Shown in pieces: positions 52,584 through 62,100 of a stretch of 64,000 nt of DNA; positions within the stretch are counted from its first letter, which is position 1; each line of letters opens with the position of its first letter. The position numbers and the translations under genes were made by a program. This DNA is from Actinomarinicola tropica (GTDB lineage: Bacteria; Actinomycetota; Acidimicrobiia; Acidimicrobiales; SKKL01). A model generated the notes under the pieces. The model saw only the letters and a program-made list of their open reading frames with translations. It had not been told where the DNA came from and ran no database searches. The stretch covers positions 1,217,189 to 1,281,188 of the forward strand of contig NZ_CP045851.1 of assembly GCF_009650215.1 (NCBI RefSeq). Reading direction: 5' to 3'.

Positions 52584-53476
52584 CCGTCCCCGCCCCCGCC
52601 GTCGGCCGCCCCGTGGCCGCGCCGGCCCGGCCGTCCAGCGTGACCCCGACCGACGTCGCCTTCATCCGGTCGCTCGTCCACGAATCGGCCGCGCTCGTGC
52701 TCGAGCCGGGCAAGGAGTACCTGGTCGAGAGCCGTCTGGCGCCCGTCGCTCGCGACGCTGGCTACCCCTCGATCAGCCACATGGTGGCCGCGCTGCGGGG
52801 CACGCCCTACGGCCGCACCCACCACGCCATCGTCCAGGCGATGACCACCAACGAGACGTCGTGGTTCCGCGACCGGCACCCCTTCGACGCCCTGGTCACG
52901 ACGGTCGTGCCGGAGCTGATGGCCCGCCGGGCCGCCGAGCGACGCCTGACGATCTGGTCGGCGGCGTGCTCGACCGGCCAGGAGCCCTACAGCGTGGCGA
53001 TGCTCCTGCTCGACACGTTCCCCCAGCTCGCCTCGTGGAACCTCACGATCCTCGCCAGCGACCTGGCCGAGGACGCGGTCGCCCAGGGACGGGCCGGCCG
53101 GTACAGCCAGCTCGAGGTCAACCGGGGGATGCCGGCCGACATGCTCGTGCGCCACTTCCAGCGCGACGGCGCCCACTGGGTGGTCGCCGACGGCATCCGC
53201 CGGATGGTCCGGTTCGGCGTCGTCAACCTCATCGGCCCGTGGCCGGAGATGGCGTCGCCGGACATCGTGATGCTCCGCAACGTGATGATCTACTTCGACC
53301 ACGCGACCAAGCAACGGCTGCTCGGCCGCATCCGCGAGCGGATGCGCCCCGACGGCTACCTCTTCCTCGGCAACGCCGAGACAACGTTGAACGTCGATGA
53401 CGGGTTCGTCCGCATCGAACCGACCCGGGCCGGCCTCTACCGGTTGCGGTCCGCGATCCAAGGACAAGGGACATGA
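52580..53476 (+). CDS. cheR: CheR MCP methyltransferase
   Basis: 298 aa. The N-terminal helical domain (FIRSLVHESAALVLEPGKEYLVESRL) is followed by the SAM-binding domain: MTTNETSWFRDRHPF, TIWSAACSTGQEPYSVAM and IVMLRNVMIYFD. These are the CheR hallmarks. It methylates glutamates of the receptors. Starts at GTG 52580, overlapping the cheB stop as GTGA. The first 30 residues are Pro/Ala-rich. Confidence 0.95.
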   Translation: MTVPAPAVGRPVAAPARPSSVTPTDVAFIRSLVHESAALVLEPGKEYLVESRLAPVARDAGYPSISHMVAALRGTPYGRTHHAIVQAMTTNETSWFRDRHPFDALVTTVVPELMARRAAERRLTIWSAACSTGQEPYSVAMLLLDTFPQLASWNLTILASDLAEDAVAQGRAGRYSQLEVNRGMPADMLVRHFQRDGAHWVVADGIRRMVRFGVVNLIGPWPEMASPDIVMLRNVMIYFDHATKQRLLGRIRERMRPDGYLFLGNAETTLNVDDGFVRIEPTRAGLYRLRSAIQGQGT

Positions 53477-53922
53477 ACATCGACAGCGACGGCGTGCACC
53501 AGATCGTCGAGGAGATCTGGCAGTCCATGCTCGGGCTCGACATCGAGCCCGCCGACCTGCCCGTGGACGACGGCGGCCGGGAGATCTGCGCCGCCGTGCA
53601 GATCACCGGCGGCTGGCAGGGCGCCTTCATCATCGAGTGCCCCGAGGCGTCGGCTGTGGCCTTCACCTCGGCGATGCTCGGCTACGAGGAGGGCGAGGAG
53701 CCGTCCGAGGGTGAGGTCCACGACGTCGTGGGCGAGCTCGCGAACATGGCGGGCGGCAACCTCAAGGCCATCGTGGGCGAGGAGTCGCGGCTGTCGCTGC
53801 CGACGGTGGCGGCGGGCTCCGGGCTCGACCTCAACGTGCTCGGCGCCACCGAGGTCGTGCGGGTCGGCTACACCGCCGGCGGGTCGACCTTCGGCGTCGT
53901 CGTCGTCGCCCGCTCCGCCTGA
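53473..53922 (+). CDS. cheX: CheX/CheC-type CheY-P phosphatase
   Basis: 149 aa. A single copy of the phosphatase motif is visible in SEGEVHDVVGELANMAGGNLKAIV (the ExxN pair of CheC/CheX/FliY), followed by LSLPTVAAGSGLDLN. One motif and the short length fit CheX better than the two-motif CheC. It would dephosphorylate CheY and end the signal. ATGA overlap with cheR; it is the last gene of the che operon. Stop codon 10 bp from the convergent helicase gene. Confidence 0.85.
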   Translation: MNIDSDGVHQIVEEIWQSMLGLDIEPADLPVDDGGREICAAVQITGGWQGAFIIECPEASAVAFTSAMLGYEEGEEPSEGEVHDVVGELANMAGGNLKAIVGEESRLSLPTVAAGSGLDLNVLGATEVVRVGYTAGGSTFGVVVVARSA

Positions 53923-53932
53923 GCGCGGCGCC

Positions 53933-55990
53933 TCAGGGCCCGACCTGCAGCAGCTCGGGCAGCGGCTCGGCGTGGACCACGCTGAGGTGCTGCACGCAGC
54001 GCGTCATCGCGATGTAGAGCAGGCGGGCACCTGCGGCGCCGTCGACGAGGAAGCGCGCCGGCTCGACGACGACCACGGCGTCGAGCTCGAGTCCCTTCGC
54101 CGTCGGGGGGTCGAGCACGGCCACCGCGCGGTCGAGGCCTCCACGGTCGGCAGGGCCGGCGTCGACGCCCGCGGCGCGGAGCGCGTCGAGCACCGCCTCC
54201 ACGTGGGGCTCCGGCGCGATGACGCCGATCGAGGTCCACGTGCCCGACAGGTCGGCGGCGATCTCGGCCACGACGGCGGGGAGCTCCCGGCCGTCGTCGA
54301 CCCGTGTGAACGTCGGGGGATCGCCGGCGGTGCGCACCGAGCGGGACGGGCGGACGTCGGGCGCAGCGAGGGGTAGCAGGCGCGAGGCGACGTCGAGGAC
54401 GGGGCCGGGCACCCGGTAGCCCACCTCGAGCTCGATGATGTGGAGTGCGGCGGGCGGCCCGAGGTGGTCGACGACGACGTCCCACCGATCCTGCCCACCC
54501 GGCGCCGTCGACTGCGCGAGGTCGCCGAGGATCGTCAGGGAGCCCCCCTGCGCGCGGCGACCGAGCATGCGCAGGGCCATCGCCGAGAGGTCCTGGGCCT
54601 CGTCGGCGACGATGTGGCCGTAGGTGGCGCGCACACCCCCGACGAGGGCTTCTGCCTCGTCGAGCAGCGGCACGTCGGCCGTGGTCCACCGCTCGTCGGT
54701 GAGCTTCTTCGCCGGCGCCCGGTGGAGCAGGTCGCGCTCCTCGGCGGTGAGGACGTCCCGGGCGACGCGCTCGCGGAGGGTTCGGGTGCCGAGCACCTTG
54801 CGCACGAGCTGCCCCGCGCTCGTCGTCGGCCACGTCCGGTTGACGAGCGCCCGGAAGGTGGCGTCGGCCCGTGCATCGCCCTGGAAGTCGGAGCCCGCCG
54901 GCGCCTCACCCCGGAACTGGGGGAGGAGCAGCGCCTCGACGCGCCGGGCGAGGAGCGACCGGAACACCTCGCGCGCCGCCGTGTCGTCGAGTCGCCGGGC
55001 GCGGGCCGTGGCGAGCGCCTCGGCGACGTCGTCGGCGGTGAGCCGCACGCGCCCCCACGGGAGGTGCAGCTCGGTGTCGCCCGCAGGGGCCGTGATCCCG
55101 GCGTCGAGGGCCCGCCGGAGCACCTCCGCCATCCGCGCGTCGCCCTTGAGCGCCGCCACCGCCGCCGGCTCGGTCGCCCGCACCGGGTACCGGGCTCCGA
55201 GCAGCCCCTCGATGGTCGTCTGGACCACCGACGTCTCGCCGAGCGACGGCAGCACCGCGGAGATGTAGCGCAGGAAGACCCGGTTCGGGCCCACGACGAG
55301 CACCCGTTGCTCCTCGAGGAGCTGGCGGTGCTCGTAGAGGAGGAACGCGGCCCGGTGCAGGCCCACCGCGGTCTTGCCGCTGCCGGGACCGCCCTGCACG
55401 ATCGTCACCTGCGCGAGCGGCGCGCGGATGATCTCGTCCTGCTCGGCCTGGATCGTGGCGACGATGTCGCGCATCTCACCGGTCCGGGCCCGCTCGAGCT
55501 CGGCGAGGAGCGGGTCGGGTACGCCCCCGCCCCCCACCGCGTCGGGGTCGGCGAGGTCCTCCTCCTGCACGGCGACGACCGTGCGGTCCTCCACCGTGAA
55601 GCGCCGGCGACGAACGAGCCCGAGCGGGTCGCGCCAGGTCGCGCGGTAGAAGGGCGCGGCCACCGGCGCCCGCCAGTCGACCACGACCGGCTCGCCCGCG
55701 GCGTCCTCGACGTGGCGGCGTCCGACGTGGAAGGTCTCGTCGTCCTCGGTGTCGAGGCGGCCGAACGCGAGCGGTGCCCGCCCGTCGAAGGACGCGGCGC
55801 GCTTGCGGAGGTGGTAGCGCGCCGCCTCGGAGTCGGTCTCGGTGGCGCCGCCCTCGGCGATGGCGATCATCGAGGCGGTGTGGCGACGCATCGCCTCCAG
55901 GCACCGGTGGGCGTGGTCGAGGTGGGCCTGCTCCTCGCGGATGGCGACGAGGTGGGGGTCGGGGTCGTCGGCGGCGTCGGGCGTGGTCAT
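53933..55990 (-). CDS. helD: HelD-type UvrD/Rep-like helicase, RNA polymerase recycling factor
   Basis: 685 aa. An N-terminal coiled-coil region (HLVAIREEQAHLDHAHRCLEAM) precedes a split superfamily-1 ATPase: Walker A GGPGSGKTAVGLHRAAFLLYEH, then the Walker-B/DEAQ segment VADEAQDLSAMAL, and motifs near the end (GYRVPGPVLDVASRLL; KGLELDAVVVVEPARF; LYIAMTRCVQHLSVVH). HelD removes stalled RNA polymerase from DNA and can give rifampicin tolerance; the N-terminal arm and length fit the actinobacterial class. AGGAG lies 5 nt before ATG 55990. The palindrome at 56001-56018 lies just upstream. Confidence 0.92.
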   Translation of the reverse strand: MTTPDAADDPDPHLVAIREEQAHLDHAHRCLEAMRRHTASMIAIAEGGATETDSEAARYHLRKRAASFDGRAPLAFGRLDTEDDETFHVGRRHVEDAAGEPVVVDWRAPVAAPFYRATWRDPLGLVRRRRFTVEDRTVVAVQEEDLADPDAVGGGGVPDPLLAELERARTGEMRDIVATIQAEQDEIIRAPLAQVTIVQGGPGSGKTAVGLHRAAFLLYEHRQLLEEQRVLVVGPNRVFLRYISAVLPSLGETSVVQTTIEGLLGARYPVRATEPAAVAALKGDARMAEVLRRALDAGITAPAGDTELHLPWGRVRLTADDVAEALATARARRLDDTAAREVFRSLLARRVEALLLPQFRGEAPAGSDFQGDARADATFRALVNRTWPTTSAGQLVRKVLGTRTLRERVARDVLTAEERDLLHRAPAKKLTDERWTTADVPLLDEAEALVGGVRATYGHIVADEAQDLSAMALRMLGRRAQGGSLTILGDLAQSTAPGGQDRWDVVVDHLGPPAALHIIELEVGYRVPGPVLDVASRLLPLAAPDVRPSRSVRTAGDPPTFTRVDDGRELPAVVAEIAADLSGTWTSIGVIAPEPHVEAVLDALRAAGVDAGPADRGGLDRAVAVLDPPTAKGLELDAVVVVEPARFLVDGAAGARLLYIAMTRCVQHLSVVHAEPLPELLQVGP

Positions 55991-56000
55991 GGCATCTCCT

Positions 56001-56018
56001 CGCGCGCCGGGGCGCGCG
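56001..56018. terminator. 8-bp perfect dyad between the SLH and helD genes
   Basis: CGCGCGCC-GG-GGCGCGCG. It lies downstream of the SLH-protein gene and directly upstream of the helD ribosome binding site (both on the minus strand), so it could end the first transcript or fold in the helD leader. Which one is not decidable by reading. Confidence 0.4.
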
Positions 56019-56095
56019 TCGATGGCCTCCCGGACCGGCGGGTGGGAGGGGCGGGAGAGGGTAGCGACCGCGGGCGGACCGCGCTGGCGGTTACC

Positions 56096-57625
56096 TCAGC
56101 GGAGGTCGAAGGCCCGTGCGAGGAACGACGCCATCTGCTGGCGCGTGACCAGTCCCTCGGGGTCGAACCTGCCGTCGCCGACGCCGTTGGTGATCCCGGC
56201 GGCACGGATCGCGTTGATGTGGGCCGTGAAGCTCGTGCCCGGGGCGACGTCGACGAAGTGGTTGGTGTGGACCGGCGGGAGCTCGAGCGCGCGTGAGAGG
56301 AAGGTCGCCATCTCCTGTCGGGTCACCGGCCCGTCGGGGCAGAACCGGTCGGGCCCGCAGCCGTTGGTGAGCCCGGCCGTGCGCAGCGCCTCGATGTGGG
56401 CCGTGTAGCTGGTGCCGGTGGTCACGTCGTCGAAGGTGGTGCGCGACGCCGAGCCGACGGGGAGGCGCAGGGCCCGGGAGAGGAACGTGGCCATCTGGGC
56501 CCGGGTGATCGTGTCCTCGGGGCAGAAGCGGGTCGGCGTGCCGCAGCCGGTCGTGAGTCCGGCGCGCTCGAGGCGGTAGATGTCGTCGTGGTGGCTCGTG
56601 GGCCGCACGTCGGTGAAGTAGCCGGTGACCGGTCCACCCGAGTGGCGCCCGAGCGGGGCGAGCTCGTCGACGGGTGCCGACGTGTGCCGGATCACCGCGG
56701 CGAGGCGGTGACCGGACTCGTAGAACATGTGCAGCCGGCCGTCCTCGACGAGCAGGTGGGGCGCCGCGACCCGGTCGGTCTCGTCGTGGAGCACGCCGAG
56801 GTGCTGCTCCTGGTCGAACTGCTCGCCGACGTCGGTCACGTGGATGTTCCCCGATGCGCCGTGGTACACGACGAGGTTGCGGCCCTGCCACCGCAGCAGG
56901 GTCGCCGAGCTGATGCGGGTGCCCTCGTTGCCGCTCGGGTGCACGAGCACCTCGGGCTGCACGTCCCAGTCCCGCCCGTCGTCGGAGACGGCGTAGCGGA
57001 TCCGCAGGATCCCGCTGCCCATGCGCTCCTCGGTGAAGAGCATGACGTAGCGGTTCCCGAGACGGGGGATCTCGTGCTCGAACACGCGGGAGTACGACGC
57101 GGCGTGCGACCCGCTCGGGGCGGACACGACGACGCCCTCGTGGGTCCAGGTGATGCCGTCGGGCGACGTGGCGAGGCGGGTCACGTCGTTCTCGCCGTGG
57201 AAGTACATGAAGAAGAGCTGCTCGTCCTCGACCCAGATCACGTGGGGGGTCGAGGTGTGCGACACGTTCACGCCGTTCGGGAACACCGGGTTGCCCGGGT
57301 ACGGCGTCCAGGGGCCCTCGAGCGAGTCGGCGAGGAAGAGGCTCATGCCGCCCGGGGAGTCGTGGGGGGCGGTGTAGAGGTGGTAGCGGGCGAGCGGCGC
57401 GTCGAGCGCGCCGTCGACGCGGATCACCCCCGGGAAGATCCACTCGTCGGTGGGGTTCCAGGGCACCTGGTGCGGCGCGAAGACCGGCGCGCCGGGCGGC
57501 AGGTCGGGCATCTCGATCGACTGGGCACCCGCCGTCTGGCCCCCGGAGGACACGGATGCCGCGAGCACGGCGAGGGCGGCGCAGGCGCGCGCGAGGACAC
57601 GTCTCACCCCTCCAGCATCGACCAT
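56096..57625 (-). CDS. secreted GH43-like five-bladed propeller with three SLH-type repeats
   Basis: 509 aa. The signal peptide (ACAALAVLAASVSSGGQTAGA) is followed by a propeller-like domain with WNPTDEWIFPGVIR, ARYHLYTAPHDSPGGMSLFLADSLEGPWTPY and MYFHGENDVTRLATSPDGITW, the repeats of GH43/GH68/GH130-type sugar-active proteins; no complete catalytic triad was mapped. From about residue 340 on, three SLH-type repeats (FTDVRPTSHHDDIYRLERAG; FDDVTTGTSYTAHIEALRTAG; FVDVAPGTSFTAHINAIRAAG), each with FCPE/FDPEG and ITRAQMATFLSRAL, indicate cell-wall attachment. ATG 57625 is assumed; no good ribosome binding site. Confidence 0.86.
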   Translation of the reverse strand: MVDAGGVRRVLARACAALAVLAASVSSGGQTAGAQSIEMPDLPPGAPVFAPHQVPWNPTDEWIFPGVIRVDGALDAPLARYHLYTAPHDSPGGMSLFLADSLEGPWTPYPGNPVFPNGVNVSHTSTPHVIWVEDEQLFFMYFHGENDVTRLATSPDGITWTHEGVVVSAPSGSHAASYSRVFEHEIPRLGNRYVMLFTEERMGSGILRIRYAVSDDGRDWDVQPEVLVHPSGNEGTRISSATLLRWQGRNLVVYHGASGNIHVTDVGEQFDQEQHLGVLHDETDRVAAPHLLVEDGRLHMFYESGHRLAAVIRHTSAPVDELAPLGRHSGGPVTGYFTDVRPTSHHDDIYRLERAGLTTGCGTPTRFCPEDTITRAQMATFLSRALRLPVGSASRTTFDDVTTGTSYTAHIEALRTAGLTNGCGPDRFCPDGPVTRQEMATFLSRALELPPVHTNHFVDVAPGTSFTAHINAIRAAGITNGVGDGRFDPEGLVTRQQMASFLARAFDLR

Positions 57626-57653
57626 CGCGGCCCCCGACTGAAACCGCGGGCGC

Positions 57654-59003
57654 TCAGGCGACGGCGCTGCGGTCCCGACCGGCGCCCTTTGCGGCGTAGA
57701 GGGCCCCGTCCGCCCGTCGGATGAGCTCCTCGCTGCGGCGGCGCCGTTCGTCCCTCGACGGCTCGGCCCGCAGCGTCCCGTCGTCGGACGCGATCCCGGC
57801 GGAGAAGGTGACCCCGGGCTCCTCGCCGGCCCACGCGCCCCTGATGCGCTCGACCACCCCGTGGGCGTGGTCCGCGCCGGCGTCGAGCAGCAGGCAGAAC
57901 TCCTCCCCGCCGAACCGACTGACCGTGTCCTCGGGGCGGACGTGCTCGCGGAGCACGCGCGCGAAGCGGTGGAGGAGCTCGTCGCCGGCCAGGTGCCCGC
58001 GCTCGTCGTTGATGCGCTTGAAGTGGTCGAGGTCGATCATGACCACCGACCGCGGCGTCTCGCCGTCGTGCTGGTCGAGCAGCCGGTCGAGGACCCGCCG
58101 GTTGGCGAGCCCCGTCAGGGGGTCGGTGTGCGAGCTGCGCACCAGCTCGCCGATGTAGCGGTCGCGCTCGCACAGCGGGCCGAGCAGGTCGCCGAGCGGG
58201 GCGGTCGCGGTGGGGCGTCGCACGCCGTCGAGCACCAGGCTCACGGGCCCGTGGCGCGACACGCCGAGGGGCAGGATCTCCCGTCGGGGGAGGCGCACCC
58301 AGTCGATGTCGTCGCCCGGACCCCATCGGAGGTGCAGGCTCTCGGCCTCGACGAGCCGGAGGATGAGGTGGCGCCCGGCCTGGACGCCGGCGTCGAGCTC
58401 CTGGGCGTCGGCGGCGATCCGGGCCAGGTCGCGCAGGTCGTCGGCGCGCTGCTTGGCCTCGTAGACCTGCTCGACGAGGAAGGCGATCGTGGCGACGACG
58501 ACGCCGGTCGCCCCGGCGAACAGCACGGTGCGGGTGAGGATGTGGTCGCCGGGGACGCCGAGGGCCATCGCGGCGCCGACGTAGCCCGCGCACCCGGCGA
58601 GCCACGTGATGGTGAGGTGGGCGAGCGAACGGCGGATCGCGGCCTGGGAGACCATGGCGACGAGGAAGGCGATGCTCGTGGTCGTGGCCGGGTCCTGCGA
58701 GGCCACGATCGTGGCGGCGACGGCGGCCGTGGCGAGGAGGTCGGTGGTGACCTGGACAAGCGGGTGAGGGGCCCCCGACCCGGTCGAGAGGCTCCACCAC
58801 GAGAGAACGGCCACGACGGCGAACAGGCCGAGGGCGATGCCCCCGGCGCGCCAGTCGACGGGCGCGACGCGGGGGAGGACGACCGCGACCATGAAGGCGG
58901 GCCCGACGAGCAGGGCGCGCCCGACGATGCCTCGGTGGAGGCGTCGCTCCGTCTCGGCCTCGTCGCGGATCACCGCGGCGTCGTCGGCTGGAACCGGTGG
59001 CAC
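57654..59003 (-). CDS. membrane-bound diguanylate cyclase (GGDEF)
   Basis: 449 aa. About six membrane helices (residues 20-190) form an N-terminal sensor of unknown input. A middle region (about 190-290) leads to the GGDEF domain: DPLTGLANRRVLDRLL, VVMIDLDHFKRINDERGHLAGD, and the catalytic SRFGGEEFCLLL. RPED five residues before GGEEF is an intact I-site, so the product c-di-GMP should feed back on it. The C-terminal end has ADGALYAAKGAGRD. GTG 59003 is taken as start but lacks a clear ribosome binding site. Divergent from dnaE2. Confidence 0.9.
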   Translation of the reverse strand: MPPVPADDAAVIRDEAETERRLHRGIVGRALLVGPAFMVAVVLPRVAPVDWRAGGIALGLFAVVAVLSWWSLSTGSGAPHPLVQVTTDLLATAAVAATIVASQDPATTTSIAFLVAMVSQAAIRRSLAHLTITWLAGCAGYVGAAMALGVPGDHILTRTVLFAGATGVVVATIAFLVEQVYEAKQRADDLRDLARIAADAQELDAGVQAGRHLILRLVEAESLHLRWGPGDDIDWVRLPRREILPLGVSRHGPVSLVLDGVRRPTATAPLGDLLGPLCERDRYIGELVRSSHTDPLTGLANRRVLDRLLDQHDGETPRSVVMIDLDHFKRINDERGHLAGDELLHRFARVLREHVRPEDTVSRFGGEEFCLLLDAGADHAHGVVERIRGAWAGEEPGVTFSAGIASDDGTLRAEPSRDERRRRSEELIRRADGALYAAKGAGRDRSAVA

Positions 59004-59073
59004 GTGAGGGGACCGGATGCCGTTGGGCCGCGCGGCTCAAAGTCGGGTGGCGGGGCAGGCGTCGGATGTCTGA

Positions 59074-59095
59074 TCGAACAGGTGTTCGATACCAT
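59074..59095 (+). promoter_or_regulatory. LexA box plus -10 element of dnaE2
   Basis: TCGAACAGGTGTTCGA (59074-59089) is the third perfect LexA palindrome in the window. TACCAT (59090-59095) follows directly, then 6 nt and ATG 59102. The box lies about 70 bp before the divergent cyclase start, which has no matching -10 on its side. Confidence 0.88.
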
Positions 59096-59101
59096 GGGCC
59101 G

Positions 59102-62100
59102 ATGGGATGGAGGAACCCGCCGGTGCCGTGGGCCACGCTCGAGGAGCGCTGGTCCGACCGTGGGCCCCGGCAGCCCTTCCCCGGCGACGGGTCCGACAGC
59201 CCGGCGTGGTCTCGCACCCGCCTCCCGTACGAGCCGCCACCGGTGGAGCGGCACCGGGGCACGGTGCCCTACGCCGAGCTGCACTGCCACTCCAACTTCA
59301 GCTTCCTCGACGGCGCGTCCCACCCCGAGGAGCTGGTGGAGGAGGCCGTCCGCCTCGGGCTCGAGGCGCTGGCCATCACCGACCACGACGGGTTCTACGG
59401 CGTGGTGCGCACGGCCGAGGCGGCGCGGGCCCACGGGCTGCCGGTCGTGTTCGGCGCCGAGCTCACCCTCGCCCCCGACCTCCGTCCCCAGATGGGCGTG
59501 GTCGACCCCGTCGGGGACCACCTCGTCGTCCTCGCCCGCGATCCCACGGGCTACGCCCGCCTGGCCGACGCCATCAGCCAGGCCCAGATGGCGGGGGAGA
59601 AGGGGGCGCCGCGCATCGACCTCGACCGGCTGGTCGAGGTCGCCGGTCCGCCCGGCCACTGGGCGGTGCTGACCGGGTGCCGCAAGGGCGCGGTCAACCG
59701 GGCGCTGGTCGACGACGGTCCGGCGGCGGCCCGACGAGCGCTCGACGGGCTGGTCGACCGCTTCGGCGCCGAGCACGTGCACGTCGAGCTGTGGGACCAC
59801 GGCGACCCCCTCGACTCGGCCCGCAACGACGCCCTCGCCGCCCTCGCCGTCGCCGCCGGCGTCGAGCCCGTGGCCACCAACAACGTGCACTACGCCACGC
59901 CGGCCCGCCGGCGCCTGGCCGCTGCGCTCGCCGCGGTGCGCGCCCGGCGGTCCCTGGACGAGATCGACGGGTGGCTCCCGCCGGCTGCCGGGGCCCACCT
60001 GCGGTCGGGGGCGGAGCAGGCGCGCCGGTTCGCCCGGTACCCCGGTGTCGTCGAGCGGGCGGCCGAGCTCGGGCGGGCCTGCGCGTTCGACCTCTCCCTC
60101 GTCGCGCCGCAGCTGCCGCCGTTCCCCTGTCCGCCGGGCCACGACGAGATGTCGTTCCTGCGGCTCCTCACCGAGCGGGGCGCCACCGAGCGCTACGGGT
60201 CCCGCGACGCCGAGCGGGTCCCGGGGGCGTGGGTCCAGATCGACCACGAGCTCGCGGTCATCGAGCAGCTCGGGTTCCCCGGCTACTTCCTCATCGTCTG
60301 GGACCTGGTCGAGTTCTGCCGCCGCTCCGACATCCTCTGCCAGGGGCGGGGATCGGCCGCCAACTCCGCGGTCTGCTACGCCCTCGGCGTCACCAAGGCC
60401 GACGCGGTGTCCCTCGGGCTGCTCTTCGAGCGGTTCCTGTCCCCGGAGCGGGACGGGCCGCCCGACATCGACATCGACATCGAGAGCGACCGCCGCGAGG
60501 AGGTCATCCAGTACGTCTACGCGCGCCACGGTCGCCGTGACGCCGCCCAGGTCTGCAACGTCATCACGTACCGGGCCAAGTCGGCGGTGCGGGACATGGC
60601 CAAGGCGCTCGGCCACGCCCCGGGCCAGCAGGACGCCTGGAGCAAGGAGGTCGACCGGTGGGGTCCGGTGCGCTCGTCGGTCGAGGGCGGCACCACCATC
60701 CCCGCACCGGTGCTCGAGCTGGCCCAGGAGGTCGAGGACTTCCCCCGCCACCTCGGCATCCACTCCGGGGGGATGGTCATCTGCGACCGACCGGTGGTCG
60801 AGGTCTGCCCGGTCGAGTGGGGGCGCATGGAGGGCCGCTCGGTCCTGCAGTGGGACAAGGACGACTGCGCGGCGGTGGGGCTGGTGAAGTTCGACCTGCT
60901 CGGCCTCGGGATGCTCACCGCCCTGCACCTCACGCTCGACCTCGTCCGGGAGCACCAGGGCATCGACGTCGACCTCGCCACCCTCCCGCAGGACCCGGAG
61001 GTGTACGAGATGCTGTGCCGGGCCGACTCGATCGGCGTCTTCCAGGTCGAGAGCCGGGCCCAGATGGCCACCCTGCCCCGCCTGCGGCCCCGCACCTTCT
61101 ACGACCTCGTCGTCGAGGTCGCGCTGATCCGCCCGGGTCCGATCCAGGGCGGGTCGGTCCACCCCTACATCCGTCGCCGCAACGGCCAGGAGCCGGTCAC
61201 CTACCTCCACCCGCTGCTCGAGCCGGCCCTGGCCAAGACCCTCGGCGTGCCCCTGTTCCAGGAGCAGCTCATGCAGATGGCCATCGACGTCGCCGGCTTC
61301 TCCCCAGGGGACGCCGACCAGCTGCGCCAGGCCATGGGCTCGAAGCGGAGCCGGGCACGCATGGAGCGCCTCCGCCAGCGCCTCTACGACGGCATGGCCA
61401 CCCGCGGCATCACCGGCGAGGTCGCCGACGCCATCTACGACAAGCTCGCGGCGTTCGCGAACTTCGGCTTCCCCGAGAGCCACTCGGTGTCGTTCGCCTA
61501 CCTGGTGTACGCCAGCTCCTGGCTGAAGCGGTACCACCCGGCCGCGTTCTGCGCCGCCCTCCTCGGTGCGCAGCCGATGGGCTTCTACTCGCCGCACTCG
61601 CTCGTGCAGGACGCCCGCCGCCACGGCGTGGTCGTGCACACCCCCGACGTCAACGCCTCCCGGGTGCTGGCCACGCTCGAGGGCCCTGCGGGCGGGGTCG
61701 CCCCGCCCGGCACCCCTCCGGCCGAGTGGGGTGCGGGCGGACCCGAGGTCCGGCTCGGGCTGGCGTCGGTCCGCGGGATGGGCCAGGACGCCGCCGAGCG
61801 ACTGGTCGCGAGCCGCACCACCGACGGCCCCTTCCGGTCGCCCGAGGACCTCGCCCGACGCACCGCCCTGCCCGGACCGGTGCTCGAGGCCCTCGCCACC
61901 GCGGGGGCGTTCGGTTGCTTCGGCCTCGACCGCCGGCGCGCGCTGTGGGCGGCCGGGGCCGTGGCCGACGTCCGCGACGACCGCCTGGAGGGCGTGCTCA
62001 CCGGGGTCGAGGCCCCACGGCTGCCGGGCATGGACGACCAGGAGACGGCGATGGCCGACCTGTGGGCCACCGGTGTCGCCCCCGACGGGCACCCGACCCG

